Assembly (NCBI RefSeq): GCF_014534655.1 | Contig: NZ_JACVVD010000007.1 | Coordinates: 124,001-188,000, forward strand | DNA from: Paenibacillus sedimenti | GTDB taxonomy: Bacteria > Bacillota > Bacilli > Paenibacillales > NBRC-103111 | DNA length: 64,000 nt | Direction of reading: 5' to 3' | Shown here: piece after piece, positions 15,714-24,686 of the stretch | Layout: each line of letters starts with the position of its first letter | How positions within the stretch are numbered: the stretch's first letter is position 1 | Translations under genes and position numbers: made by a program | The notes under the pieces: model-generated | Database searches by the model: none | The model's input: only the letters and a program-made list of their open reading frames with translations | Told to the model about the DNA's origin: nothing

Positions 15714-17309
15714 CTAATTTTCCTCGGAAGGCAGTTTTCCCTGATTTGGACCTGGCTTTTGCCCTTCAGGCATTCGTACCCTATTGTTAGTTCCCGCAAA
15801 CTGTGGGCGCTGGGTTTTGGCCCATATAGGCGCACGAATCAATACATCCTTCATGTCCTTAAATGTAAGCGGGGCTATCGGCGTAAAATAGGGGACACCA
15901 AACGAACGTAGAGATGTGAGATGCAACAAAATGGCGAGGAAACCCAGCACAATCCCATATAGCCCTAGCGTACCCGCCAAGAAAAGAATCGGAAAGCGAA
16001 GCAACCGGATTCCGTTTGCAAGACTAAATCGGGGAATCGTAAACGCTGCAATTCCAGTAATCGAGACGACAATGACGACCGGAGCGGATATGATTCCCGC
16101 TTGCACGGCCGCTTGCCCGATGACTAATGCCCCTACGATGCTAATCGCTTGTCCGATCTGTTTGGGCAATCGAATTCCTGCTTCCCGCAGCGCTTCAAAG
16201 ACGATTTCCATTAACAACGCTTCGATCACGGCTGGAAACGGAACCGGTTCTCTCGTGGATGCAATACTCAGCACAAGGTTAGTCGGTATCATTTCCTGAT
16301 GAAAGGTCGTAATGGCGACATACAGCGGAGGAGCAAATACGGCAATGAAAATAAAAATGAAACGAATCCACCGAACGAAAGTTGCAACGGGCCATCGAAT
16401 GTAATAATCCTCACTCGCCTGCATCCCGGACCAGAATGTCATTGGAACGATAAGCGCAAAGGGTGTGGTATCGACAAGAATGGCTGCTTTTCCTTCCAGC
16501 AACCCTGCTGCAACGACATCCGGCCTCTCCGTACTGTGAATTTGCGGAAAAGGGGAGAAAGGAAAATCCTCAATAAATCCCTCGATATAACTTGATTCAA
16601 GCACTCCATCTACTCGAATCCGGGATACCCTCTTACGAACCTCATCAATCACAGAGTCAGCTGCAATTCCATCGATATACGTGATAACAACTTGAGTCTG
16701 AGAAAGTTCCCCTACTACGATTGGTTCCATTTTTAGACGCGAAGTTTTTAGCCTGCTTCGTATTAACCCTATATTGGTTGATAAATTCTCAATGAATCCC
16801 TCTCTGGGGCCGCGAATGGCAGGCTCGGAAGAAGGTTCTTCAAGGCTCCGTTCCGCTTTGCCGAAAACTGCGGCAATCATCGCCCTGCTGTCACCCGCAG
16901 ACAACACGGCGGCATGACCATTTAACACTCTACGAACAATGTCACTTATGTTGGATGTCATATTGGTCTCCCCGACGGAGATCATTCGATCATCCAGCAC
17001 TTCAACATGGCCAGGAACAAAGTCATTGTGAATATTACTTTCAGTGATCAATGGTTGGAGTACATGGTCGTTCAGATATTTTTCGTCAATCAAACTTTCA
17101 AGATAAATGATAAGCCATTGAATTTGCCCGGACACTCGAATCTTGCGGTATACGACATCGGAACAGTTTTGGAAGATTTCTTTAAAAATCTTTTCATTTT
17201 GCGCGATATCTGAGGTCAATTCGTCACCCTCCGAATCAGCAAACAGAAGATCCTCCAGCATATCTGGATATACGGATTTTTTGCTTATCCATTTTCTAAT
17301 CCAGTTCAC
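15714..17309 (-). CDS. Spore germination receptor A subunit, GerAA family
   Basis: A 531-residue GerAA-type protein: hydrophilic N-terminal domain (about 1-270), then four to five membrane segments with the signature FIEDFPFSPFPQIHSTERPDVVAAGLLEGKAAILVDTTPFALIVP and a Pro-rich C-terminal tail. I place the start at GTG 17309, 8 nt after GGAGGG. Upstream in-frame codons to 17423 lack a ribosome site and read through a hairpin region. It heads the A-C-D unit. GerAA subunits form oligomeric channels, so this gene with the convergent B gene gives a full receptor set. The germinant is unknown. Confidence 0.93.
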   Translation of the reverse strand: MNWIRKWISKKSVYPDMLEDLLFADSEGDELTSDIAQNEKIFKEIFQNCSDVVYRKIRVSGQIQWLIIYLESLIDEKYLNDHVLQPLITESNIHNDFVPGHVEVLDDRMISVGETNMTSNISDIVRRVLNGHAAVLSAGDSRAMIAAVFGKAERSLEEPSSEPAIRGPREGFIENLSTNIGLIRSRLKTSRLKMEPIVVGELSQTQVVITYIDGIAADSVIDEVRKRVSRIRVDGVLESSYIEGFIEDFPFSPFPQIHSTERPDVVAAGLLEGKAAILVDTTPFALIVPMTFWSGMQASEDYYIRWPVATFVRWIRFIFIFIAVFAPPLYVAITTFHQEMIPTNLVLSIASTREPVPFPAVIEALLMEIVFEALREAGIRLPKQIGQAISIVGALVIGQAAVQAGIISAPVVIVVSITGIAAFTIPRFSLANGIRLLRFPILFLAGTLGLYGIVLGFLAILLHLTSLRSFGVPYFTPIAPLTFKDMKDVLIRAPIWAKTQRPQFAGTNNRVRMPEGQKPGPNQGKLPSEEN

Positions 17310-17408
17310 TGTATAAGCCCTCCAGACAAATAACATGGTACATGTAGGTTTCCATTTTTTTGAAAAATATATTCTTATTGGACTTGTACCGCGGCCTGGA
17401 AAAATGAC

Positions 17409-17445
17409 AAAGATCCCTTCCACTTTTGCAAGTGAAAGGGATCTT
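17409..17445 (-). terminator. Hairpin downstream of sodC
   Basis: AAGATCCCTT-CACTT pairs with AAGTG-AAGGGATCTT around a 4-nt loop. Reading leftward it is followed by TTTGTCATTTTT. It fits a terminator for sodC, although it is 175 bp beyond the stop codon. Confidence 0.6.
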
Positions 17446-17619
17446 CGCTCCTAGGGGGATTTCTTATGATGATTCCAAATCGAGGGGATTGTTTCGAGGA
17501 ATAACTCGGCAAGGACAGCTATTAGGAAATAAAATGGCGATCACGCGTCATTCCGCGTTCTGATCGATCTCGTTGCCTTCAAACTTGTTGCCGCGCCCGC
17601 TGCGGTAGTCTGTTTGACC

Positions 17620-18354
17620 TTATTCCGGAATGTTTCCGCCGACAATACGGTCGCCAGAATTCCCGGCCGGATCGGTTTTGCCGTCATCCTCACCGGCGTG
17701 GATCATGAACGACTTGCCCAGAATCGAGTTTTTCTTGCCTTTTTCCAGTGTGACACCTTCGATAACGAAATCGGTGCTCACCGTGCCGTCCGCTTTAACT
17801 TCCAGATTCTGCATGTCACCCAGATGGTGTCCGTCCGGATTGTCATGGCCGTGTTTTTTCCCTTCCGGATTGAAGTGTCCGGCAGCCGTTTTGAAATCGA
17901 AGCCCGTAAACGGTTTATCATGGATGTGGAAACCATGTTTGCCCGGCGTCAGATTGGCCGCGTTCAGCTGGATGCGTACACCTGATTTGTCCTGCGTCAG
18001 CACGACGGAACCGATTTGCTCGCCCTTGCCGTTATATAGCTTCACATAAGGCGTGCCAACCGATACGGATTTCGACTGTCCTTCCCAATAAACCGATTCG
18101 CCGATCAGGTTGCCCGCCAATCTGAGTGGAACGTAGGTCGTGCCTTCGTAAATAAGGGATTCAGGCACCTTCGTTCCGTTGTTGTCAAACTTGCCGTCCG
18201 CTGACGTCATGTCCTTGCCTTTGATCAAGAAATTCAGCTTATCAAAGCTAACTTCAATATGATCGGTTGCAGCCGCTGCCACACCTGAGAAACATATGGC
18301 CCCGCACAAAAAGGCTGCCGCCAAATGTTTAATGCCGTAAGTTTTTTTTACCAT
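17620..18354 (-). CDS. sodC: Secreted Cu/Zn superoxide dismutase with copper-amine-oxidase-like stalk domain
   Basis: A 244-residue exported protein. After the signal peptide (cleavage near VAAAATDH), residues 35-100 match the stalk domain common in Paenibacillus exports (IYEGTTYVPLRLAGNLIGESVYW). Residues 105-244 are a SodC domain converting superoxide to peroxide and oxygen. All ligands are visible: HGFHIH, AAGHFNP, KHGHDNPDGHHLGD and FMIHAGEDD, plus the Arg of GNSGDRI. Both cysteines of the family's structural disulfide are missing; the only two Cys lie in the signal peptide. It is a single gene between convergent or distant neighbours. Confidence 0.93.
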   Translation of the reverse strand: MVKKTYGIKHLAAAFLCGAICFSGVAAAATDHIEVSFDKLNFLIKGKDMTSADGKFDNNGTKVPESLIYEGTTYVPLRLAGNLIGESVYWEGQSKSVSVGTPYVKLYNGKGEQIGSVVLTQDKSGVRIQLNAANLTPGKHGFHIHDKPFTGFDFKTAAGHFNPEGKKHGHDNPDGHHLGDMQNLEVKADGTVSTDFVIEGVTLEKGKKNSILGKSFMIHAGEDDGKTDPAGNSGDRIVGGNIPE

Positions 18355-18577
18355 GAATAACTTCCTCCGTCTCTTAATGAGCTACCGTTATTCATGATAA
18401 CAAGAAAACCAAAACGCTAAATCTAACTAAGGTTATATAGTCCGGTTATATATTTTTGATAAATAAATAGATTACCTTTCGTGGATTCATCGACATATCC
18501 AGGGCAATCAACAGTTTCGGGCAAGTCCGATGATGAATATGGTGAACCAAAACCAATATACCGGGGGGTGTACAGAC

Positions 18578-19336
18578 TTGAGCAATTTTAAAATGAAATA
18601 CGAAATTATCCGGCGATATCTAACAGGCCCTAGTAAGAGAAGACCACTCTTGCCGCTGAACCAATGCCGTTTTATGGTCGCTCACGATACCGGAAATCCT
18701 GGATCGACTGCAGCTGGCAATGTCACATACTATGAGAATAGTCGCAATGAAATGGAAGCTTCGGCACATATTTTTGTCGATGATAAGCAGATTATCGAGT
18801 GCATTCCTTTCTTGACCGCTGCACCAGAGAAAGCATGGCATGTAGTCTACAACGTTACGACGGATAATCGAATGTACGGAGCAGATGCAAATGACTCCGC
18901 TGGCGGCGTAGAATTGTGCTACGGTGGAAATATTGTGCTATCAGAATCATACAAGCGGTATGTATGGGTGCTAGCTTATAGTTGCTGGAAATACGGTCTT
19001 GAGCCTTCAAGAGCGATTACGGGTCATCATATCCTCGATCCGGCACGGAAGACGGACCCGATGAATGCATTTAAGCTATTAGGCAAGACCTTCGACGATT
19101 TTGTGCAAAACGTCGTGGCTGAATATAAAGAATGCATGGAGGATGACGACACGATGATACTTGAACATGATTGGCAATGGAAAATGCTTGGAGACGCACT
19201 GGACGGGCTATACAAGAAAGGATTACTCTCAGACCATACTTGGGTAGAGAAGGCATATAACCACGAGTTGAAGCAATCTGAGCTTGTATGGCTGAATACT
19301 ATTCTTTACGCACGGCAAAATGGTATTCATGTATAA
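18578..19336 (+). CDS. N-acetylmuramoyl-L-alanine amidase (Amidase_2 family)
   Basis: A zinc amidase that cleaves the bond between N-acetylmuramic acid and L-Ala in peptidoglycan. The catalytic domain (about residues 20-190) shows FMVAHDTGNPG with the first zinc His, SAHIFVDDKQIIECIP, and the second metal site region ITGHHILDPARKTDP. The C-terminal 70 residues hold a putative binding helix region (WQWKMLGDALDGLYKKGL). I chose TTG 18578, 9 nt after GGGGGG, giving 252 residues; an ATG at 18530 is possible but has no ribosome site. There is no signal peptide, as in phage-type or spore-lysis amidases. Confidence 0.88.
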   Translation: MSNFKMKYEIIRRYLTGPSKRRPLLPLNQCRFMVAHDTGNPGSTAAGNVTYYENSRNEMEASAHIFVDDKQIIECIPFLTAAPEKAWHVVYNVTTDNRMYGADANDSAGGVELCYGGNIVLSESYKRYVWVLAYSCWKYGLEPSRAITGHHILDPARKTDPMNAFKLLGKTFDDFVQNVVAEYKECMEDDDTMILEHDWQWKMLGDALDGLYKKGLLSDHTWVEKAYNHELKQSELVWLNTILYARQNGIHV

Positions 19337-19340
19337 GACA

Positions 19341-19387
19341 AAGAAGCCCCACTAGCTTAATTGGCTGGTGAGGGCTTCTTACCTTTT
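19341..19387. terminator. Bidirectional terminator between amidase and LuxR regulator
   Basis: AAGAAGCCC-CACTAGC pairs with GCTGGTG-A-GGGCTTCTT, followed rightward by ACCTTTTT and leftward by TTGTCTT. Confidence 0.85.
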
Positions 19388-19395
19388 TAATCACA

Positions 19396-22020
19396 TTAAG
19401 GGATCAGCTGAAGTTGTCTGGCTTTCTGTATAGCCTGCACACGGCTCTTCACTTCAAGTTTTCCGTATACCCGATTTAGGTGCAGTTTGACCGTTCCTAC
19501 GGTTAACACCAGTTTGTCCGCAATTTCTTTGTTGGATAAGCCTGAAGAGACAAGGGACAATACTTCTCTTTCTCTTGGCGTAAGCGCGTACTCTGCAGCC
19601 TCTAGTCCGGGGATCACCCCGTCTTTTTCCCCATGCAAGCCGAAATTTGATAAGAGCTCCTTTACATATCGCATCGACACGCCGGACTGCAATTCCGGCA
19701 TATAGTTATTTTTTCTCACCGTCGAATACTTGATCAAGAGGTCTCTGATACCCGTACCTTCATCAATGAATGTTCGCAGATATCCCTCCTCTTCGCCTAA
19801 AACGAGAGCGCTGTGCATATGCAGCATCGACTCATGAGTATGATCTTGCTTATCGAAAATAACAGTAAGCTGCAGATGACAGTCCAGCATGGTCATGATT
19901 AGCTCCTTTTGCTTAGCTGCTTCCAATAACTTCTGCGCCCAGCCGAGAGCTTCCTGGTGCTCCCCTTTTGCTGCTAAAACGCGAATTAAAGTCAATATTT
20001 CAAACTCTTGATTCAACACAACCCCTGCGTCATTGCTGATTTTACAATTTCGCAGCCACATTTCAACCTGCTCTATGTCGCCGTTCTCCATATAACATCG
20101 GATCAAATATGCGTGCAGCAAGCCATACCAATATAGAAGATGTCCACCTTCTCTTTTCAAATTGTTCATCGCTCCGGCAATCGTTTCGATGGCTTGCTCG
20201 GGACGGCCGTTTGCCCTGTGGATACGGGCTTTTACGATTGTCGCCGGTACATAAGCACCCACGCTTCCATGCACCCCGGTAACCGCAATTGCTGTGTCAG
20301 CGTATTTCATGGCGAGCTCCAAATCGTTTCTTTCATAGTTGAGCTCGCTCAAGGCTGTACGGGAGTAGGCGGTGAAGTGCCACCGTTCAAGATGGTGTTT
20401 ACAAATAAAAGCTTCGTATAAATGGTGAAGAGATATCGCTTTCTTCAATTTGCCGTTAAAACCGTAAAATCCGCTGATGAGAGATGCTTTACCGTCATTG
20501 ATCTCGATCACATCATAGAGCAGAAGACTGATAACCTCCTCTTCAGGCAGTTTATCTCTCTTATATAACTGTTCGATTCTATCGTAAACCATTTCATAAT
20601 CGCATCGAACCCAAGCATGAAAAGTAATGAATATGTATGCTTCTTCCTGCATGCGTATGGCCATCAAAGAATGGGGGTCCGACTGCAAAGCTTCCGCCGC
20701 CCGTTCCAACTTTTCGATGTGCCGGCTCACGCGATCCTGGTTGCCTGTCAACACTTCCGTATAGGCCTGAATGATCAGCAGAGCCGGGCGCCGGACAATG
20801 GACTCCGGCATGCCGTGAAACCAACGGCTTAATGTCTCCAGCTCTCGCCTCCTAAGCAAGACGACCGCATACCGTTCGATCAAGTCCGATGCTCTTTCGT
20901 AATCATTCGCCAGCAGGGCGTGGTCTATTGCTTCTTCCGTAAAGCCGTGCCGTTCAAACCAAGCGCCTGCTTTTTGATGGAGCAAGGGAATATCGCAGCC
21001 CGACTCTTTCAACCTGCTGCGCAAAAAATCGGCAAAAAGATGATGGTAGCGGTACCAGTAACGTTCGCCGTCCAGCGGAATGAGGAATAAATTGGCTTGC
21101 TCAATGAACTTTAATAATGGCTGCTCTTTCGGGATTCCGGTGACCGAAGCGCATAAGTCGTCATTCATACGTTCAAGGATCGATGTCTGAAGCAAAAACT
21201 TCCGAATCGATTCGGGGAGTTGAAGAAAAACCTCCTCCAACAAGTAATCGACGATAAACCGGTGATTCCCGGAAAAATGGTTTAACGTGTGATCCAGGCC
21301 GTCCGGGCTAGACATCGATGCCAGTTGAATGCCTGCAATCCAGCCTTCCGTAAGGAAGCTAAGCCGGTTCAATTGTTCACCAGACAAAGGCTCCTTCATT
21401 TGTTTTAGCCAAAAAGAAGTAATTTCATCTTCATTAAATTTCAATTCCGCAATGCCAATTTCATTTAGCTGCCCATTTGCGCGTAAGGTACCATGCGGAA
21501 ATGGCGGGAATTTTCTGCTGATGATGCACAGATGGATATGCCCCGGAATTCGTTCGAGAAAATAGGATAACGAGCGGTGCACTTCTTCCGATTCAACCAT
21601 ATGATAATCGTCCAATATCAAGACGAGTTCTTCAGGGATGGCGAACAGATCATTAACTAGCAACGCGATCATATGCTCGATTGACACCGTCATGGATGAT
21701 TGCAGCAGTGAGAGCGACTTTGTGCCTACTCCGGGCCGGATCCCTTCAAGCGCGGCAATCACATAACCCCAAAACCGCAGCAAATCGTTCTCGCCTCTAT
21801 CGAGCGAAATCCATCCCGCCTGCATCTGGACGTTTCGCAGCCAATCGCTGACCATCGTCGTTTTGCCGAAACCAGGAGGAGCGACGATAAGCGATAACTT
21901 GCAATGCAGCGATCTGGACATTTTCTCCATTAAGCGCTCCCTAGAGACAAGATAGAGCGGATCGCGCGGAACGGACAGCTTGGTGAATAATACGTGATGC
22001 GGAAGTTGCTCCTTGTTCAT
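19396..22020 (-). CDS. MalT-like LuxR-family ATP-dependent transcription regulator
   Basis: An 874-residue regulator of the LAL/MalT class. N-terminal STAND ATPase: Walker A APPGFGKTT (about 48-56), Walker B LVLILDDYH (about 134-142). A middle arm of TPR-like helices (about 340-780) probably binds an effector, and the C-terminal LuxR HTH (ALTPREREVLSLVSSGLSNKEIAD) covers the last 65 residues. The ATG at 22020 follows AGAGGA by 6 nt; the preceding TTG is less suitable. Such proteins oligomerise when ligand and ATP bind, then activate transcription. It is unlinked in direction to the amidase and may control the dioxygenase upstream; that is only a guess. Confidence 0.93.
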   Translation of the reverse strand: MNKEQLPHHVLFTKLSVPRDPLYLVSRERLMEKMSRSLHCKLSLIVAPPGFGKTTMVSDWLRNVQMQAGWISLDRGENDLLRFWGYVIAALEGIRPGVGTKSLSLLQSSMTVSIEHMIALLVNDLFAIPEELVLILDDYHMVESEEVHRSLSYFLERIPGHIHLCIISRKFPPFPHGTLRANGQLNEIGIAELKFNEDEITSFWLKQMKEPLSGEQLNRLSFLTEGWIAGIQLASMSSPDGLDHTLNHFSGNHRFIVDYLLEEVFLQLPESIRKFLLQTSILERMNDDLCASVTGIPKEQPLLKFIEQANLFLIPLDGERYWYRYHHLFADFLRSRLKESGCDIPLLHQKAGAWFERHGFTEEAIDHALLANDYERASDLIERYAVVLLRRRELETLSRWFHGMPESIVRRPALLIIQAYTEVLTGNQDRVSRHIEKLERAAEALQSDPHSLMAIRMQEEAYIFITFHAWVRCDYEMVYDRIEQLYKRDKLPEEEVISLLLYDVIEINDGKASLISGFYGFNGKLKKAISLHHLYEAFICKHHLERWHFTAYSRTALSELNYERNDLELAMKYADTAIAVTGVHGSVGAYVPATIVKARIHRANGRPEQAIETIAGAMNNLKREGGHLLYWYGLLHAYLIRCYMENGDIEQVEMWLRNCKISNDAGVVLNQEFEILTLIRVLAAKGEHQEALGWAQKLLEAAKQKELIMTMLDCHLQLTVIFDKQDHTHESMLHMHSALVLGEEEGYLRTFIDEGTGIRDLLIKYSTVRKNNYMPELQSGVSMRYVKELLSNFGLHGEKDGVIPGLEAAEYALTPREREVLSLVSSGLSNKEIADKLVLTVGTVKLHLNRVYGKLEVKSRVQAIQKARQLQLIP

Positions 22021-22114
22021 CAATAGTCCTCTATCCTTCTCTATAGTTCATTATCCTAATTTTACATCAGGACCTCGAGCAGGAAAATCACATTTTTTTT
22101 CTGAGCAAAAAATC

Positions 22115-22162
22115 AAGGGACTGTCCCTTAAGTAGCTAAATCTACTTGGGGGCAGCCCCTTC
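22115..22162 (-). terminator. Terminator of the dioxygenase gene
   Basis: On the minus strand AAGGGG-CTGCCCC-CAAGTAG pairs with CTACTT-AAGGGACAG-TCCCTT and is followed by GATTTTTTG. Confidence 0.8.
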
Positions 22163-22168
22163 CAACCA

Positions 22169-22861
22169 TTAAATTTTCAAAACAAATTGATACGAGCCCG
22201 ACAGACTACCGTCGGTATTGTTCTTTATATCCATAAGCAGCGCCTTTTTGTAGATGCCGTCTTTCGCATTCCCCGTTTCATTGGGAAAAAAGAGCTGCGT
22301 CGTCAGAACATCGCGATCCGGAGCCTGAACCTTAACATGGATATGTCGGGTTCGGCCCGGATACAAACCCGGCACAACCGTTTCTAACGTAAACTTGCCT
22401 GTTGCATCCGTATATTGATGACCTCGAAGCGTAAACCCTTTGTTATCGTATTCGCCATCGGCATTAGCTTGCCAGAAGTCTAATAGAGCATTAGCTACCG
22501 GCTTGCATGCTGTCGATACAACGTAGCCGCTCACGATAAGCTTCGTTCCCTTCATCCCCTGTTCAAGCAGAACGCCTCGCTCCGGGGAATTGGGCGTAAA
22601 ATATGGCCCTTCTGTCACAGCAGGGGTCAGCTCTTCAGGTGAACCGCACGCAGGAGTTGGCTCCAGGGCAGTCGATTGGGGCGAGTCGCCCGGTGATGTC
22701 TGGGTTGGATTTCCAGTAGGCTGTGCTGTTTTCCCGCCGCCTATATGGATCCCGCAGGCTGCTAAAGCCGCGCTGCTTAACGCTAGCACACTAGCTGCCA
22801 GAAATCTTCTGCGCGTTATTTTCTTATTCATTGGTTCAAATTCATTATGCTTATTTTCCAC
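22169..22861 (-). CDS. Exported intradiol ring-cleavage dioxygenase lipoprotein
   Basis: A roughly 230-residue protein of the intradiol (protocatechuate/catechol) dioxygenase fold, which opens catechols by ortho cleavage using Fe(III). The ligand set is visible: Tyr in GEYDN, Tyr in PGLYPGRTRHIHV and both His of RHIH. A twin-arginine-like signal TRRRFLAASVLALSSAALAAC with a lipobox and a Pro/Thr/Ser-rich linker precede it, so it acts outside the cell as a lipoprotein. Start is uncertain: GTG 22861 is 6 nt after GAGGTG; GTG 22870 is also in frame. It is a lone gene; phenolics from plant matter are likely substrates. Confidence 0.88.
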   Translation of the reverse strand: MENKHNEFEPMNKKITRRRFLAASVLALSSAALAACGIHIGGGKTAQPTGNPTQTSPGDSPQSTALEPTPACGSPEELTPAVTEGPYFTPNSPERGVLLEQGMKGTKLIVSGYVVSTACKPVANALLDFWQANADGEYDNKGFTLRGHQYTDATGKFTLETVVPGLYPGRTRHIHVKVQAPDRDVLTTQLFFPNETGNAKDGIYKKALLMDIKNNTDGSLSGSYQFVLKI

Positions 22862-22980
22862 ATTGGCCACCTCGCTCCGTATTCTTGTTCTATTAGAATA
22901 GCATGAGTCATGTGGTCTTTACCTGAAATTCTTCCAATGATCAGCTTAACAATTGCTGAAATTGATGGCATTCTCTGTCG

Positions 22981-23577
22981 CTACGGCTCCATGATTCCAT
23001 GTTGCTTTGCCTTTACCAATTCAATGGATAATTTCGTGCCGATCTCTAGAGGCTTAGCTGAACCTTGCGCCCGACAAAGAATGAGTGCCCCTTCAACTGC
23101 GCTTAGCAAAAATACGGCAAGTTCACCCGCATCCTCTTTATGGATACCAAAGCGAATTAGGACGATGGTAATGTCTTCGATCCATAGATCGTAAGCCAAT
23201 CGACAAGCCTTTTGCAAAGCGGGTGAGTCCGGTACTGATTCCAAAGTTACCGTCGAAATTGGACAGCCTTGCAAATAATTCGAACTTTCTAAGTCTTCAA
23301 TAAAGTGCGCTGCCAGACTGCGGATCCATTCTTCAACCGAATGGCTGTTGCCGGCTGCTAGTTCAATTTGCTTGCGAACCATTAGCGTAGATTGTTCGAT
23401 GGCCTCTATGGCGAGCTCTTCTTTACCGCCAGGAAACAAGAAATACACGGAGCCGCGCGGAGCCCCGCTCTCCTCAACAATTTGCGATAAGCCTGTCCCT
23501 TGATAACCTTGTCTTTGAAATAACCGGGCCGCCGTCTCAATTAACCGGTCGCGTGAGTCTGTCTTTGGTTTAGGCAT
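22981..23577 (-). CDS. TetR-family transcriptional repressor (LmrA/YxaF type)
   Basis: A 198-residue TetR-family regulator. The N-terminal HTH spans about residues 8-55 (RDRLIETAARLFQRQGYQGTGLSQIVEESGAPRGSVYFLFPGGKEEL), with the PRGSVYFLFPGG recognition segment characteristic of the LmrA/YxaF/QdoR subgroup. The C-terminal ligand domain has SSNYLQGCPISTVTLES. GGGGGAC precedes the ATG. It is divergent from an SDR gene, and the shared 150-bp region contains three tandem 19-bp motifs, so it most likely represses both genes and is released by an unknown small molecule. Confidence 0.93.
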   Translation of the reverse strand: MPKPKTDSRDRLIETAARLFQRQGYQGTGLSQIVEESGAPRGSVYFLFPGGKEELAIEAIEQSTLMVRKQIELAAGNSHSVEEWIRSLAAHFIEDLESSNYLQGCPISTVTLESVPDSPALQKACRLAYDLWIEDITIVLIRFGIHKEDAGELAVFLLSAVEGALILCRAQGSAKPLEIGTKLSIELVKAKQHGIMEP

Positions 23578-23597
23578 AGAAGTCCCCCTTGACTAGT

Positions 23598-23653
23598 AAC
23601 TATACTAATTGTTATAGTTATACCGAACGTTATATATACTGATCGTTATAGTT
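23598..23653. promoter_or_regulatory. Triple TetR-type operator
   Basis: Three related 19-mers begin at 23601 (TATACTAATTGTTATAGTT), 23619 (TATACCGAACGTTATATAT) and 23635 (TATACTGATCGTTATAGTT). The first also forms the inverted repeat AACTATA-N8-TATAGTT. They lie between the divergent TetR and SDR genes. Confidence 0.75.
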
Positions 23654-23729
23654 TCCTTTGTAGCTTATTATAACACGTATGTCAGCTGCGATGAAACCAA
23701 GAGTATTACCATAGAGGAGTGTAGGACCC

Positions 23730-24671
23730 ATGAACATATTTGTAACTGGTGGATCAGGATTTTTGGGCAAGAACTTGATACGCCGATTAATCTCTGAGGG
23801 GCATGAGGTATGGGGACTTGCCCGGTCCCCAAAAAGTGTACAGTCGCTCGAAGATCAGCAAGTCCAGGTTATACATGGTTCATTGGAGAATATTCCAGAA
23901 TGGAGCCAAGCACTGCAAGGGATCGATGTCGTCGTGCATTGCGCTTCCATAATTGAAGTATGGGGAGAGTGGAATACTTTTTACTCGTTAGTGACGAAAG
24001 CTACGGAGGATTTATTGCTGGCAGCTGACAGTCATCACGTCGGGCGCTTCATTTACATCAGTTCTGAATCGGTCATGCAGGATCGTAACCCGCTTCTAGG
24101 TATAGATGAGGAAATGACCTGCCCCAAGATACCTAATTCTTTTTACGGGCAGTCCAAACTTAAGGCCGAACAAGCCATTTTATCCTATTCCGGGAATATG
24201 AATTGCGTCATTCTCCGCCCAACTTTTATCTATGGGCCCGGGGACTCTTTTACAGAAATGCTTCAAACCCTGGTCGCAAGCAATAAATTCACCTGGGTTG
24301 ACCAAGGACGGCATCTCATCGAACGAGTCCATGTAGACAATGTCGTGGAAGCTATCACATTAGCTTTGCAAAAAGGAAATCATAAGGGAATCTACCTCAT
24401 TACCGATGGCAAGCCGGTTACGGTCCGCCACTTGTTTACGCAAAGAGCAGAGGAAATAGGCATTACTTTACCGCAGAAAAACATTCCCGGTCAGCTCGCA
24501 CGCGCTTCAGCATCCTTCATCGAGTTGGTTTGGCGACTTTTTCAAATAAAATCAGCGCCTCCGCTTACCCGTTTTGAAGTTGCGTTTGTAGCTATGCCAA
24601 GGCAATACCGAATAGATAAAGCTGTGCGGGAATTGGGCTATCAACCGTTCAAAAAACGCTGCCCGCAATAG
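23730..24671 (+). CDS. NAD-dependent epimerase/dehydratase (extended SDR)
   Basis: A 313-residue extended short-chain dehydrogenase. The dinucleotide motif VTGGSGFLGKNL is at residues 5-16 and the catalytic YGQSK at about 146-150, with Ser at ISSES (about 111). The middle region resembles 3-beta-hydroxysteroid-type and dihydroflavonol-type epimerases, which reduce or epimerise sugars or small ketones. GAGGAG precedes the ATG. It is divergent from the TetR regulator and is its probable main target. The stop codon lies inside a terminator loop shared with the convergent gene. The substrate is unknown. Confidence 0.9.
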   Translation: MNIFVTGGSGFLGKNLIRRLISEGHEVWGLARSPKSVQSLEDQQVQVIHGSLENIPEWSQALQGIDVVVHCASIIEVWGEWNTFYSLVTKATEDLLLAADSHHVGRFIYISSESVMQDRNPLLGIDEEMTCPKIPNSFYGQSKLKAEQAILSYSGNMNCVILRPTFIYGPGDSFTEMLQTLVASNKFTWVDQGRHLIERVHVDNVVEAITLALQKGNHKGIYLITDGKPVTVRHLFTQRAEEIGITLPQKNIPGQLARASASFIELVWRLFQIKSAPPLTRFEVAFVAMPRQYRIDKAVRELGYQPFKKRCPQ

Positions 24672-24682
24672 GGGCAGCGTTT
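24654..24682. terminator. Bidirectional terminator overlapping the SDR stop codon
   Basis: AAACGCTGCCC (24654-24664) pairs perfectly with GGGCAGCGTTT (24672-24682) around a 7-nt loop, with A and T runs outside. Confidence 0.88.
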
Positions 24683-24686
24683 CTCT

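Noticed and set aside
18530-18577. Upstream ATG start of the amidase
   Set aside because: No ribosome site precedes it, whereas GGGGGG lies correctly before TTG 18578. Kept as an alternative only.
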